Origin: Methylobacterium nonmethylotrophicum
GTDB lineage: Bacteria > Pseudomonadota > Alphaproteobacteria > Rhizobiales > Beijerinckiaceae
NCBI RefSeq assembly: GCF_004745635.1
Contig: NZ_SRLB01000047.1
Span: forward strand, 1-36,179
Length of the DNA stretch: 36,179 bases
Reading direction: 5' to 3'
The translations under genes were made by a program, and so were the position numbers. Shown piece after piece: positions 7,638 through 15,983 of the stretch (position 1 is the first letter of the stretch; each line of letters begins with the position of its first letter). Below the pieces are notes generated by a model, which worked only from the letters and a program-made list of their open reading frames with translations, did not search any database and was not told where the DNA came from.

Positions 7638-10481
7638 ATGTCGAAGACAGACCGACCGCACCTGCCATCCACTTTGCGGACGAGCGACGGATCCTCGATG
7701 AAGCCGAGCCCACAATCGGTCGACGAGGGCGCGACCTCACGCTCGCAACGTATCGATCAGTTCTTGCTCATGCACTCCGCCCGGCTCGATCAGTGGCGGG
7801 ATATTGCTGTCATCGCGGAAGCCTGGCAGGCAGGGACCAAGCGGCGGGAGGACCTCGAGAGCGCCATCCAGGCCATGGAGCCCGTCGAAGGATTTCATGC
7901 CTATCCGGGACAGACGCTTCTGGCGGCCTTGCGCGACCTGATCGCGGACGACGATGCGGGCAGCACGGCCCGCATGGCGCTCCGGATCTCGAATGCCCTG
8001 CTCACGCGGTCCTACCGCGAGCGGGCCGCGGAATGGGACCCGCGGGGCGAACTGGGGTCGGACGAGGTCGGCGACGTGATGCCGCCCGGCCTCGGCGACG
8101 CCAGCCAGCACCGGCCCTATTTCGAAGTCCTGTTCGTCACGGCGCAGCCCGCGTCGCGGTGGCCGGCGCTCGCCGAGGAGTTGCGTCGGCTCCGCCGGCC
8201 CGAGGATGCGTTCGTCTACGAGCCGGTCCTCGTCGGCTCGTTCGAGGACGCGTTCTGCGCCGCCGCGATCAATCCCGCCATCATCTCGGCGGTCGTGCCG
8301 GAGGGCTTCGCGTTCCGGTCGCGCTACGATGCGCCGGTGCTGCGGGAGGTGATGCGGACGCTGGGCGTGGAGGACGATCGCGCCACCTCCGCCCTGCGGC
8401 TCGCTGCCGCCCTCAAGCGGATCCGTCCGGAGATCGATGTCTTCATCCTCTCGGAGCGTCGCGTGGAGGATCTGGCCGGCGCGCGCAGCGCGGATTGCGT
8501 GCGCCGGGTCTTCTACGCCGTCGAGGAACCGCTCGAGATCCATCTGTCGATCCTGGAGGGCGTGCAGGACCGCTACGAGACGCCGTTCTTCGACACCCTG
8601 AAGCGGTACGCGCGACGGCCGATCGGCACCTTCCATGCGCTGCCGATCGCGCGCGGCAAGTCGGTGTTCAAATCCGACTGGATCCGCGACATGGGGGCGT
8701 TCTACGGCATCAACCTCTTCCTTGCCGAGAGCAGCGCGACGACGGGCGGCCTCGACAGCCTTCTCGAGCCGACCGGCACCATCAAGCGGGCGCAGGACCT
8801 GGCGGCCCGCGCCTTCGGGGCCGACCACGTGTTCTTCGTGACCAACGGCACCTCGACATCGAACAAGATGGCCGTGCAGGCCCTGCTCGGCCCCGACGAC
8901 ATCGCCATCGTCGACCGCAACTGCCACAAGTCGCACCATTACGGCATGGTGCTGTCCGGCGTGCAGCCGATCTACGTCGAGGCGTTCCCGATGACGGAAT
9001 ACTCGATGTACGGAGCGGTGCCGCTGACCGCAATCAAGCGGGCGATGCTCGCCCTGCGCGCCGACGGCCGTTTGCAGCGGCTGAAGCTGCTCGACCTGAC
9101 CAACTGCACCTTCGACGGGCACATGTACAACGTGCGCCGCGTGATGGAGGAATGCCTGGCGATCAAGCCGGACCTGGTCTTCCTGTGGGACGAGGCGTGG
9201 TCCGGCTTCGCCCGGTTCTCGCCCTTCCTCCGTCCCCGCACCGCGATGGGAGCGGCGGCCGAGATCGCCGCCTGGTTGCGGGATCCGGCCTCGCTCGACG
9301 CCTACGAGGCCCAGCAGCGCGAGCTGGGACGCCAGCCGTCCGACAAGGCGCTCCTGGCGACGCGGCTGATCCCCGATCCGCGCCAGGTGCGGCTGCGCGT
9401 CTACCAGACGAACTCGACCCACAAGTCGATGTCGGCGATCCGGCAGGGCTCGATGCTCCTGGTCAAGGACGTCGACTTCCACACCGTGGAGGCGCAGTTC
9501 CGGGAGGCGGTGTTCACGCACGCCTCCACCAGCCCCAACCAGCAGCTCATCGCGAGCCTCGACGTCGCCCGGCGCCAGATGGAGCTCGAGGGCTACGGCC
9601 TGGTCATGAACGCGATCGAGATCGCGCTCAGGATCCGGCGGGCGGTCAACACGCATCCGCTGGTGTCGCGCTACTTCACCGTCCTCGGTGCCGAGCGCAT
9701 GATCCCGGCCGCGTACCGCCAGTCCGGCTTCAAGGACTACCTCGATCCGGACGCGACCTGGGGCGACGTCGTGCGCGCGATGCGCGAGGACGAATTCTAC
9801 CTCGATCCGACGCGCATGACGCTCGTCTGCGGCACGGCAGGCTTCGACGGCACGCAATTCAAGGGGTTGCTGGCGAGCCGATACGGCATCCAGCTCAACA
9901 AGACGTCGCGCAACAGCGTGCTGCTGCAATCGAACATCAACAATACCCGCAGCGACGTCGCCCACCTGATCCGCGTGCTCGTGGAGGTCGCGCGCGACAT
10001 CGAGGACCGGTTGGCCACCGGCGGCGACGCCGAGCGCGCCGCCTTCGACGCACGGGTCACGTCGCTGATGACCGACGTGCCCGACCTGCCGAACTTCAGC
10101 CGCTTCCACCAGAGCTTCCGGGAGGATTCCGGCGACGGCACGCCCGAGGGCGATATCCGCTCGGCCTTCTTCAGCGCCTACGATCCGTCGCTGTGCGAGT
10201 ACGTGCCGCTGTTCGGTCCGGAATGCGACCGGCGGCTGCGCGAGGGCCCCGAGATGGTGTCGGCCAACTTCGTCATCCCCTATCCGCCCGGCTTCCCGAT
10301 CATGGTGCCGGGCCAGGTGCTGACGCAGGAGACGGTCGACTTCATGCGCAAGCTCGACGTCAAGGAAATCCACGGATACGAGAAGACGCGAGGACTGAAG
10401 CTGCTCAAGCCCGACGCGATCGCGGCAAAGCGCAAGGCGAAATCGTCCGACGCCGCCCGAAAGACGTCCCGGGCGGCCTGA
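7638..10481 (+). CDS. Orn/Lys/Arg-family (fold type I) PLP-dependent decarboxylase, long form
   Basis: A protein of 947 residues, about 200 longer than E. coli AdiA or CadA. The ATG at 7638 follows AGAGGG by nine bases. A receiver-like wing domain lies around residues 155-260. The PLP domain starts near residue 380, with TNGTSTSNKMAVQALLGPDD and the aromatic-stacking His in DRNCHKSHHYG. The PLP-pocket acid is in FLWDEAWSGFARF, and the Schiff-base lysine is Lys596 in NSTHKSMSAIRQGS, the Orn/Lys/Arg decarboxylase signature. The C-terminal domain continues through PYPPGFPIMVPGQ. Such enzymes convert a basic amino acid to its amine plus CO2, consuming a cytoplasmic proton. The substrate here is not decided. 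The antiporter gene starts 168 bases downstream on the same strand, suggesting a substrate/product exchange system. The function of the extra N- and C-terminal parts is unknown. Confidence 0.9.
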   Translation: MSKTDRPHLPSTLRTSDGSSMKPSPQSVDEGATSRSQRIDQFLLMHSARLDQWRDIAVIAEAWQAGTKRREDLESAIQAMEPVEGFHAYPGQTLLAALRDLIADDDAGSTARMALRISNALLTRSYRERAAEWDPRGELGSDEVGDVMPPGLGDASQHRPYFEVLFVTAQPASRWPALAEELRRLRRPEDAFVYEPVLVGSFEDAFCAAAINPAIISAVVPEGFAFRSRYDAPVLREVMRTLGVEDDRATSALRLAAALKRIRPEIDVFILSERRVEDLAGARSADCVRRVFYAVEEPLEIHLSILEGVQDRYETPFFDTLKRYARRPIGTFHALPIARGKSVFKSDWIRDMGAFYGINLFLAESSATTGGLDSLLEPTGTIKRAQDLAARAFGADHVFFVTNGTSTSNKMAVQALLGPDDIAIVDRNCHKSHHYGMVLSGVQPIYVEAFPMTEYSMYGAVPLTAIKRAMLALRADGRLQRLKLLDLTNCTFDGHMYNVRRVMEECLAIKPDLVFLWDEAWSGFARFSPFLRPRTAMGAAAEIAAWLRDPASLDAYEAQQRELGRQPSDKALLATRLIPDPRQVRLRVYQTNSTHKSMSAIRQGSMLLVKDVDFHTVEAQFREAVFTHASTSPNQQLIASLDVARRQMELEGYGLVMNAIEIALRIRRAVNTHPLVSRYFTVLGAERMIPAAYRQSGFKDYLDPDATWGDVVRAMREDEFYLDPTRMTLVCGTAGFDGTQFKGLLASRYGIQLNKTSRNSVLLQSNINNTRSDVAHLIRVLVEVARDIEDRLATGGDAERAAFDARVTSLMTDVPDLPNFSRFHQSFREDSGDGTPEGDIRSAFFSAYDPSLCEYVPLFGPECDRRLREGPEMVSANFVIPYPPGFPIMVPGQVLTQETVDFMRKLDVKEIHGYEKTRGLKLLKPDAIAAKRKAKSSDAARKTSRAA

Positions 10482-10545
10482 GCAGCCCCGCCTGGGCAGC
10501 CCCGCCTGAGCACGATCCCGAGACTCTCGTTCCTGTATCATTCGC

Positions 10546-10580
10546 CGGATCGGCGGCCGCTGCGGCAGCGGCCGATCCGG
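10546..10580. repeat. GC-rich hairpin between decarboxylase and antiporter genes
   Basis: CCGGATCGG at 10546 and CCGATCCGG ending at 10580 are inverted, and the inner GGCCGCTG can pair with CAGCGGCC, so the 35 bases can form a long, very stable stem with a small bulge. No run of T's follows on either strand, so it looks like an attenuation, processing or mRNA-stability hairpin rather than a simple terminator. Just before it, GCAGCCCCGCCTG is directly repeated around 10484-10509. Confidence 0.55.
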
Positions 10581-10648
10581 ATGGAGGAATGGTGCTGAGA
10601 CGGAGCGCGACCAGCTGGACAAGGTGGACCCGACAGGAGAACGACCTC

Positions 10649-12340
10649 ATGTTTGAATGGTTCGCAGACACGCTCCGTCAGTATCCCGAGATCGCCATCT
10701 TCATCGCCCTGGCGTTCGGCTACTACTTCGGCAAGTTCAGCTACAAGGGATTGGGGATTGGAGCCGTCACGGCGACGCTCATCGCCGCCGTGATCATCGG
10801 ACAGCTCGGCATCAGCGTCACCGGGCCGCTCAAGTCGTTCTTCTTCCTGATGTTCCTGTTCGCGATCGGCTACGCGGTCGGCCCGCAATTCGTCCGGGGC
10901 ATCGCGAAGGACGGCCTTCCGCAGGCCCTCTTCGCCGTCGTCGTCTGCGTGTTCTGCCTTGCCGGCGGCTATCTCGCGGCGAGGCTCGGCGGCTACGACG
11001 TCGGCTCTGCGGCCGGGCTCTATGCCGGCTCGCAGACGATCTCGGCCTCCATGGGCCTCGCGACCGACGCGATCAACCGGCTGCCGATCCCCGGCGAGCA
11101 GGCCAAGGCGTACCTCGACGCGATGCCGGTCGCCTACGCCATCACCTACATCTTCGGCACGCTGGGATCCGCCGTGATCATCGCCCTCCTCGGCCCGGCC
11201 CTGCTGGGCATCGATCTCGAAGCGGCCTGCAAGCGGTACGAGGAGAAGCGCGGCGGCACGAAGGTCGCCGGCGGCCCCGGAACCGCCTGGCACCAGTTCG
11301 ACCTGCGGGCCTATCGCGTCCGGCCGGACGGGGTCATCGTCGGCAAGACCGCTGCGGAGGCCGAGCGGATGCTGCCGGAGCGGCGGGTCTATATCGAGCG
11401 GCTTCGCCGGGGCACGGAGGTCATGGACGTGACCGCCGATACGGTCATCCAGGCGGGGGACGTGGTCGCGGTCGCCGGACGACGCGAGGTCCTCGTCGAC
11501 CTGATCGGCACCGCAGCCGAGGAGGTCGACGACAGGGCGCTGCTCGCGGTGCCCATCGAGGGCCTCGACGTCTACGTGACGAGCAAGGAGGTCGACGGGA
11601 AGTCGCTCGCGGACCTCGCCCAGAGCCCGTGGGCGCGGGGCGTCTTCCTGCGGAAGATCACGCGGGGGGCCACCGCGATCGACATCCCCATCCTGCCGAG
11701 CACGAGGATCAACCGCGGGGACATTCTCACGCTCGTCGGCCGCAATCAGGACGTGGGCGCCGCCACGAAGGCGATCGGCTACCCCGACCGGGCGACCGAC
11801 GTCGCGGACGTGATGTTCATCGGCGGCGCCATCGCGATCGGCGCCCTCCTGGGTGCGCTCGTCTACACCATCGGCGGGGTGCCGCTGACGCTCTCGACAT
11901 CCGGCGGCGCCTTGATCTCGGGCCTGTTCTTCGGCTGGCTGCGGTCGGTCCGGCCGACCTTCGGGCGGATCCCGTCCTCGACCGTGTGGTTCATGAACTC
12001 GGTCGGCCTCAACGTGTTCATCGCGATCGTCGGCATCTCCTCCGGCCCGAAATTCGTCGCCGGATTGCAGCAGCTCGGCTTCGGCATCTTCCTGTGGGGC
12101 ATCTTCGCGACCACGCTGCCGCTCATCCTCGCCCTGTATGCCGGAAAGTACCTTTTTCGCTTCGACGATGCCATCGTGCTGGGAGCCGTGTCGGGGGCGC
12201 GCACCACGACGGCCGCGCTCGGGATGGTCACCGACCGGGCCAAGAGCCAGATTCCCGGTCTCGGCTACACGGTCACCTATGCGGTCAGCAACACATTCCT
12301 GACGATCTGGGGAATGGTCTTGGTCATGCTGATGACTTAG
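10649..12340 (+). CDS. AspT/YidE-family antiporter (aspartate:alanine exchanger family) with RCK_C domains
   Basis: A protein of 563 residues, typical for the family. The ATG at 10649 has AGGAG about nine bases upstream. Around six spans in the first ~170 residues form the first half (IAIFIALAFGYYFGKF, FFFLMFLFAIGYAVGPQF, GLYAGSQTISASMGLATDAI). A cytoplasmic section at ~200-375 contains two TrkA-C-like regulatory domains, for example GDVVAVAGRREVLVDLIG and RGDILTLVGRNQDV. The second half has about six more spans with GLNVFIAIVGISSGPKFV and VSGARTTTAALGMV, the repeated motif of this family. AspT swaps aspartate for alanine and, with an aspartate decarboxylase, creates a proton motive force. 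Here the partner gene is an Orn/Lys/Arg-type decarboxylase, so the exchanged pair may differ. The gene's stop touches the 78-base hairpin repeat. I give no symbol because the substrate is unknown. Confidence 0.88.
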   Translation: MFEWFADTLRQYPEIAIFIALAFGYYFGKFSYKGLGIGAVTATLIAAVIIGQLGISVTGPLKSFFFLMFLFAIGYAVGPQFVRGIAKDGLPQALFAVVVCVFCLAGGYLAARLGGYDVGSAAGLYAGSQTISASMGLATDAINRLPIPGEQAKAYLDAMPVAYAITYIFGTLGSAVIIALLGPALLGIDLEAACKRYEEKRGGTKVAGGPGTAWHQFDLRAYRVRPDGVIVGKTAAEAERMLPERRVYIERLRRGTEVMDVTADTVIQAGDVVAVAGRREVLVDLIGTAAEEVDDRALLAVPIEGLDVYVTSKEVDGKSLADLAQSPWARGVFLRKITRGATAIDIPILPSTRINRGDILTLVGRNQDVGAATKAIGYPDRATDVADVMFIGGAIAIGALLGALVYTIGGVPLTLSTSGGALISGLFFGWLRSVRPTFGRIPSSTVWFMNSVGLNVFIAIVGISSGPKFVAGLQQLGFGIFLWGIFATTLPLILALYAGKYLFRFDDAIVLGAVSGARTTTAALGMVTDRAKSQIPGLGYTVTYAVSNTFLTIWGMVLVMLMT

Positions 12341-12417
12341 TGCACCTGACAAAACTCCCGCTGCACCGACACCGTTCGCTGGGGCTGCGTCGGTGCAGCG
12401 GGAGTTTTGTGAGAGAC
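12340..12417. repeat. 78-base palindrome (hairpin repeat, copy 2)
   Basis: GTGCACCTGACAAAACTCCC pairs with GGGAGTTTTGTGAGAGAC, and the inner GCACCGAC pairs with GTCGGTGC. It is the same length and has the same outer arms as the element at 1307-1386, but the inner stem has different bases that still pair. It begins at the last base of the antiporter stop codon. Confidence 0.65.
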
Positions 12418-12537
12418 ACTTAGATCGACTTTGGCCATTTTCCGCGCCGCAGCCGGAGGAGTGCCCCTATGCGCTTCTGCGCATCGTTGCCTTTTCTCAT
12501 GATCGCCGAGCGTCCAGGACGTCACAAAACTCGCGCA
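12399..12537. mobile_element. Repeat-bounded insertion debris
   Basis: GCGGGAGTTTTGTGA at about 12399 and TCACAAAACTCGCGC at about 12522 form an inverted pair around ~110 bases of sequence with no gene. The segment abuts the point where the pyruvyl transferase reading frame stops resembling its family. This looks like a small non-autonomous element or the remains of an insertion. No transposase residues are recognisable, so the family is unknown. Confidence 0.4.
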
Positions 12538-12539
12538 GA

Positions 12540-13209
12540 GACCGTCTGCCAGACACCGTCTGCACCGCGTTACGTCTTGCGGTAACCAGCCACGCGGGGC
12601 CGGGCCAGGGCCGGCGCCGCCCCGCTCCCGTATGCTGAAGCCGATGAGACGACGCCCGGTCGGGATCGCCTCGCGCGCCAGCATATCATCGGTGTACGGC
12701 AGTGGTTCGAGCAGAAGCGCCGGATCGGCCGTCACCTCGACCGGAACGGTGACCCCCACATCGTCGCACAGGCGTTTGGCGGTAACCTCCCGGACCGTGA
12801 TGCCAGCCATCTCATTAAGCGCATCACGTACGGCGATCTGATCGTCGCGACGTTCCAGAGGCCCAATGCCGATCGCAAACGCGAATGTAGGAACTCCCAA
12901 ATCTCGCGCCAGTGCAGTCACACGCAGATAATATTGCGCTTCATTATCGTAGAGAATCCCGCCTCCGCCCAGGAGTAGCAGGTCGAGCCGTTGCACTTCC
13001 GGACGGATCTGAGCGCGCAATGTCGTACGCGCGTTGACAGCCCGATCCACATCGTGGTGGCGGCGCGTATGCTCTGCATCTCGCGAGAAGACAACGATCT
13101 CTAAATCAGGCGCAGCGGCGCGCAGCTGCGCAATTGAAGAAGCTAAAATCGCCTCATCACCGATGTTCAAGCCACCGTAAGAGCCAATAATACCGATTAT
13201 AGGAGCCAT
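12540..13209 (-). pseudogene. Polysaccharide pyruvyl transferase, truncated
   Basis: The ATG at 13209 has GGAGA five bases upstream and starts MAPIIGIIGSYGGLNIGDEA, a classic beginning for the WcaK/CsaB-type pyruvyl transferase family, which adds ketal pyruvate to surface sugars. Further family features are LLLLGGGGILYDNE, AFAIGIGPL and ITVREVTAKRL. Family resemblance runs for about 200 residues to RLIGFSIRE (near 12600), then gives way to Arg/Cys-rich sequence and the repeat debris at 12399-12537. An intact family member needs roughly 150 more residues, including the C-terminal half of the active site, so this is a broken gene. It has visibly lower GC than its neighbours, suggesting transfer. 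No other surface-sugar gene is nearby. Confidence 0.75.
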
Positions 13210-13791
13210 AATATCTCCATCGCTTCCGTCTGTCGATTTCATGATATTGGCATAGTTACGGGGTTACCACGCAATCTGGAATGGTTTGGCTGAAGTCTTC
13301 GAGCTGAGGATGTCGGCATTTCCACCGGCGCATACTCGATTTGCCTTTGGGCGCTCTCCGCCGACCGATTGGTAGGAGAGCGGCTTCCAGCATGTGGCTC
13401 AGGCGCTTGTGTCGAGAGACTCGTTGGTCCGCGTCCATGTCTATGCGCGTGAGGCGCCGACTCGCGCGCGGCCCCTCATGTCGGTGCCGGTCGCGCAGTA
13501 AGGAACGGCGAGACCGAGCCGAGAAACTTGATCCGCCTGAGCTCGCAATCGCTGAAGCGTATTCATGCTCCCGCGCCGATGACCGACATTTGGTGCTCTC
13601 AGGCCGGCATGGCACCCGGATCAACCCTTAGGATGGGGCCGCATGGACGCCCACGAATCCAGCCCGATCTAGCGACAGGCAGAGGGCGGAACCCTGAAAT
13701 GTCGGGTGTACGGACCCGATGGCATCCCTTCTCCGCCCCATGAGCGCGGATGCCTCCACGAGAGCATCACGACGCTGGAAAGCGAGAGCTG
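13210..13791. other. No recognisable gene (about 580 bases)
   Basis: Open frames exist on both strands (for example 13256-13624 minus and 13341-13631 plus) but their products are basic, low-complexity strings without domains. The 13200-13260 part is AT-rich and probably carries the promoter of the broken pyruvyl transferase gene. The rest may be decayed sequence from the same insertion history. Confidence 0.4.
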
Positions 13792-13977
13792 ATGGCAGAC
13801 AGACCAGACGACATATCCGGCAAGCGCGCGAGCGGAAGCGACAAGGGCGTGAGTCCCGACCACGCCGGAGGCGACCAGATCCGGAAGGCCCAGGAATGGG
13901 GCGGCGGCTCGAAGGGCTCCAAGGGACCCGTCACCCACGCCGACAAACGCAATCAGAACTCGAGCGCGAAAAGCTGA
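13792..13977 (+). CDS. Small hydrophilic, probably disordered protein (61 residues)
   Basis: The ATG at 13792 has GCGAGAGC just upstream. The product begins MADRPDDISGKRASGSDKG and is rich in Gly, Lys, Ser and Asp with almost no hydrophobic residues. It contains EWGGGSKGSKGPVTHADKRN. Third codon positions are mostly G or C, which supports coding. It resembles small stress-related hydrophilic proteins in composition only, and I do not recognise a family. The opposite strand is open through here (13669-14058) but gives a poorer protein. Confidence 0.45.
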   Translation: MADRPDDISGKRASGSDKGVSPDHAGGDQIRKAQEWGGGSKGSKGPVTHADKRNQNSSAKS

Positions 13978-14190
13978 TCGCCGGGTCCGCATCCTGAATC
14001 GGGCCGGGCCTCGACGGGCTACGGCGGTCAGCGCGGCTCGCTCCGGCCTACTCCTCACGTGAAAGCGTCGCGTCGGCCTGCGCAGGTGCGGCGCGCCGCT
14101 GCGGCGTTCGCCCGGACGCCACCGCGATCCGTGACGACGGCGTCCGCCTTAGCGGCTGCCGCAGGCTTCCTCACTCCCAGAAACAGGCTG

Positions 14191-15819
14191 ATGCTCGATC
14201 TCTGGTACAAGACGGCCACGATCTACAGCCTGAATGTCGGCGCCTACATGGACGGCAACGGCGACGGCGTCGGCGACTTCCGGGGGTTGACGACGCGCTT
14301 GGACTACATCGCCGAGCTCGGTGTGAACTGCCTCTGGCTGCTGCCGTTCTTTCCAAGCCCGCAGCTCGACTACGGCTTCGATGTCACTGATTACTACAAT
14401 ATCGCTCCTGAATACGGGACGCTCGGCGATTTCGTGGAATTCAGCCGGGAGGCGCGCCTGCGCGGCCTGCGCCTGCTCATCGACCTGCCCCTCAACCACA
14501 CCTCCGACCAGCACCCCTGGTTCCAGGCAGCCCGCGCAGATCCAGCATCGCCTTACCGCGACTACTATGTCTGGTCCGACCGCGAGCCGGCCAATGCCGC
14601 CGAGGGCGTGGTCTTCCCGGGCTTCCAGACGAGCGTGTGGACGCGGGACCCGGTTGCCGGCGCGTGGTACTTCCACCGCTTCTACGAGCATCAGCCGGAC
14701 CTCAACATCACCAATCCGGCCGTTCGCGACGAGATCGAGCGCATCATGGGCTTCTGGCTGGAGCTCGGCGTCTCCGGGTTCCGCGTCGATGCGGCGCCTT
14801 TCCTGATCGACCAGTTCCAGCCGGACGGCTCGATCTTCCGGAACTACGGCATCCTGGACGAGCTGCGCGACTTCCTGTCCTGGCGGCGCGGCGACGCCAT
14901 CATGCTGGCGGAGGCGAATGTCTCGCCCGATGAGATCCCCCACTTCGTCGGCCATCACGGCCGCATGCACATGACCTTCGCGTTCCTGATCAACCAGTAC
15001 CTGTTCCTGGCCCTGGCGCGGCGCCGGGCCGAGCCGCTCCGGCGCGGCCTCTCCCTCGCGCCGGCCCTGCCGAAGCTCGGGCAATGGGCCCAGTTCCTGC
15101 GCAACCACGACGAGCTCGATCTCGGGCGCCTGAGCCCGGAGGAACGGGCGGAGGTGCACGCCGCCTTCGCGCCCGAGCCGGGCATGGGCCTCTACAGCCG
15201 AGGCATCCGTCGGCGGCTCGCGCCGATGCTCGGCAATGACCGCCGTCGCATCGAACTGGCGAACAGCCTGATGTTCTCGATGCCGGGAAGCCCCGTGATC
15301 TTCTACGGCGACGAGATCGGCATGGGCGACGATCTCTCGCAGCCGGAGCGCTGGGCGGTGCGGACCTGCATGCAGTGGCGGGACAGCTCGTGCGGCGGCT
15401 TCACCGATGCGCCCTCCGAGACGCTGCCTCACCCCGTCATCCAAGCCGGTCCCTTCGGGTCCGGTGCCGTGAACGCCGTGGCGCAGCAGCGCGATCCGAC
15501 CTCGCTTCTGGCTTGGATGAGGCGGCTCTGCGCGGTTCGGCGCTCGTGTCCCGAGATCGGCTGGGGCGAGATGAGCATCATCGGCACCGATGACCCGGCC
15601 GTTTTCATCCATCGCTATCGACATGGCGGGAAATCGATCATCATCCTGCACAATCTTGGCGATGAAACATGCCAGGTTGAGCTGAGATTGGATTCTTGCG
15701 AAGTTGAAGAGCTTGTTGAGCTGTTCGGGAACCGGATCCACGAAGCGGATAACAAAAAATATCATATCATTGAACTTGACCCATACGGGTATCGCTGGTT
15801 CAGGTCTGATCCATGCTAG
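14191..15819 (+). CDS. GH13 alpha-amylase-family enzyme, trehalose synthase-like
   Basis: A protein of 542 residues from the ATG at 14191 (MLDLWYKTATIYSLNV), where the family normally begins; the frame is open back to a GTG at 14059 without support. The (beta/alpha)8 barrel carries the GH13 regions: GVNCLWLLPFFPSP; DLPLNHTSDQHPWF; GFRVDAAPF with nucleophile Asp200; MLAEANVS with acid/base Glu241; and FLRNHDELDL with the stabiliser Asp307. YGDEIGMGDD follows. This order, with DGNGDGVGDFRGL, matches trehalose synthase (maltose to trehalose isomerisation) and related alpha-glucosidases. It is shorter than full trehalose synthase-maltokinase fusions and has no kinase. The last ~60 residues are encoded by clearly lower-GC DNA. 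The gene stands alone, and its stop overlaps the stop of a convergent minus-strand gene. Confidence 0.85.
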   Translation: MLDLWYKTATIYSLNVGAYMDGNGDGVGDFRGLTTRLDYIAELGVNCLWLLPFFPSPQLDYGFDVTDYYNIAPEYGTLGDFVEFSREARLRGLRLLIDLPLNHTSDQHPWFQAARADPASPYRDYYVWSDREPANAAEGVVFPGFQTSVWTRDPVAGAWYFHRFYEHQPDLNITNPAVRDEIERIMGFWLELGVSGFRVDAAPFLIDQFQPDGSIFRNYGILDELRDFLSWRRGDAIMLAEANVSPDEIPHFVGHHGRMHMTFAFLINQYLFLALARRRAEPLRRGLSLAPALPKLGQWAQFLRNHDELDLGRLSPEERAEVHAAFAPEPGMGLYSRGIRRRLAPMLGNDRRRIELANSLMFSMPGSPVIFYGDEIGMGDDLSQPERWAVRTCMQWRDSSCGGFTDAPSETLPHPVIQAGPFGSGAVNAVAQQRDPTSLLAWMRRLCAVRRSCPEIGWGEMSIIGTDDPAVFIHRYRHGGKSIIILHNLGDETCQVELRLDSCEVEELVELFGNRIHEADNKKYHIIELDPYGYRWFRSDPC

Positions 15820-15983
15820 CATGACAGCTGCTTGCCGGTGAGGAGCCGGTGCTCGCGCACGATCCGCCACGCCGGCCGCTCTCCCGTCGCACCGCTTGCC
15901 GCGGCGGCGAACGGGGCAAGCGCCGTGAGGGCGCACAGGGCGGTGCGCGCGCGCATGGGATTCCTCGCCGGGTTCTCGGGCAT
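15816..15983 (-). CDS. Very small exported protein (55 residues), coupled to upstream gene
   Basis: The ATG at 15983 overlaps the TGA of the upstream minus-strand gene in an ATGA arrangement, implying translational coupling. The product starts MPENPARNPMRARTALCALT and continues ALAPFAAAASG, a signal peptide if translation starts at the first or the tenth codon (second Met). The mature tail, about 25 residues, is GERPAWRIVREHRLLTGKQ ending in LSC. Third positions are G/C-rich. Its TAG stop (15816-15818) overlaps, tail to tail, the TAG of the GH13 gene (15817-15819). The function is unknown. Confidence 0.5.
   Translation of the reverse strand: MPENPARNPMRARTALCALTALAPFAAAASGATGERPAWRIVREHRLLTGKQLSC

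Noticed and set aside
7793..12340. A single open frame of about 1,500 codons running from the decarboxylase region into the antiporter
   Set aside because: The first ~950 codons are a different frame of the decarboxylase gene and read as Arg/Gly/Pro-rich nonsense. The antiporter proper starts at 10649 with a good ribosome binding site, so it is not a fusion protein.
13256..13631. Possible small genes on either strand
   Set aside because: Basic, low-complexity products, no ribosome binding site and no recognisable domain; probably decayed sequence.
14149..15936. A 595-codon minus-strand frame opposite the GH13 gene
   Set aside because: It has no domain or sensible composition, whereas the plus strand has all GH13 catalytic regions.
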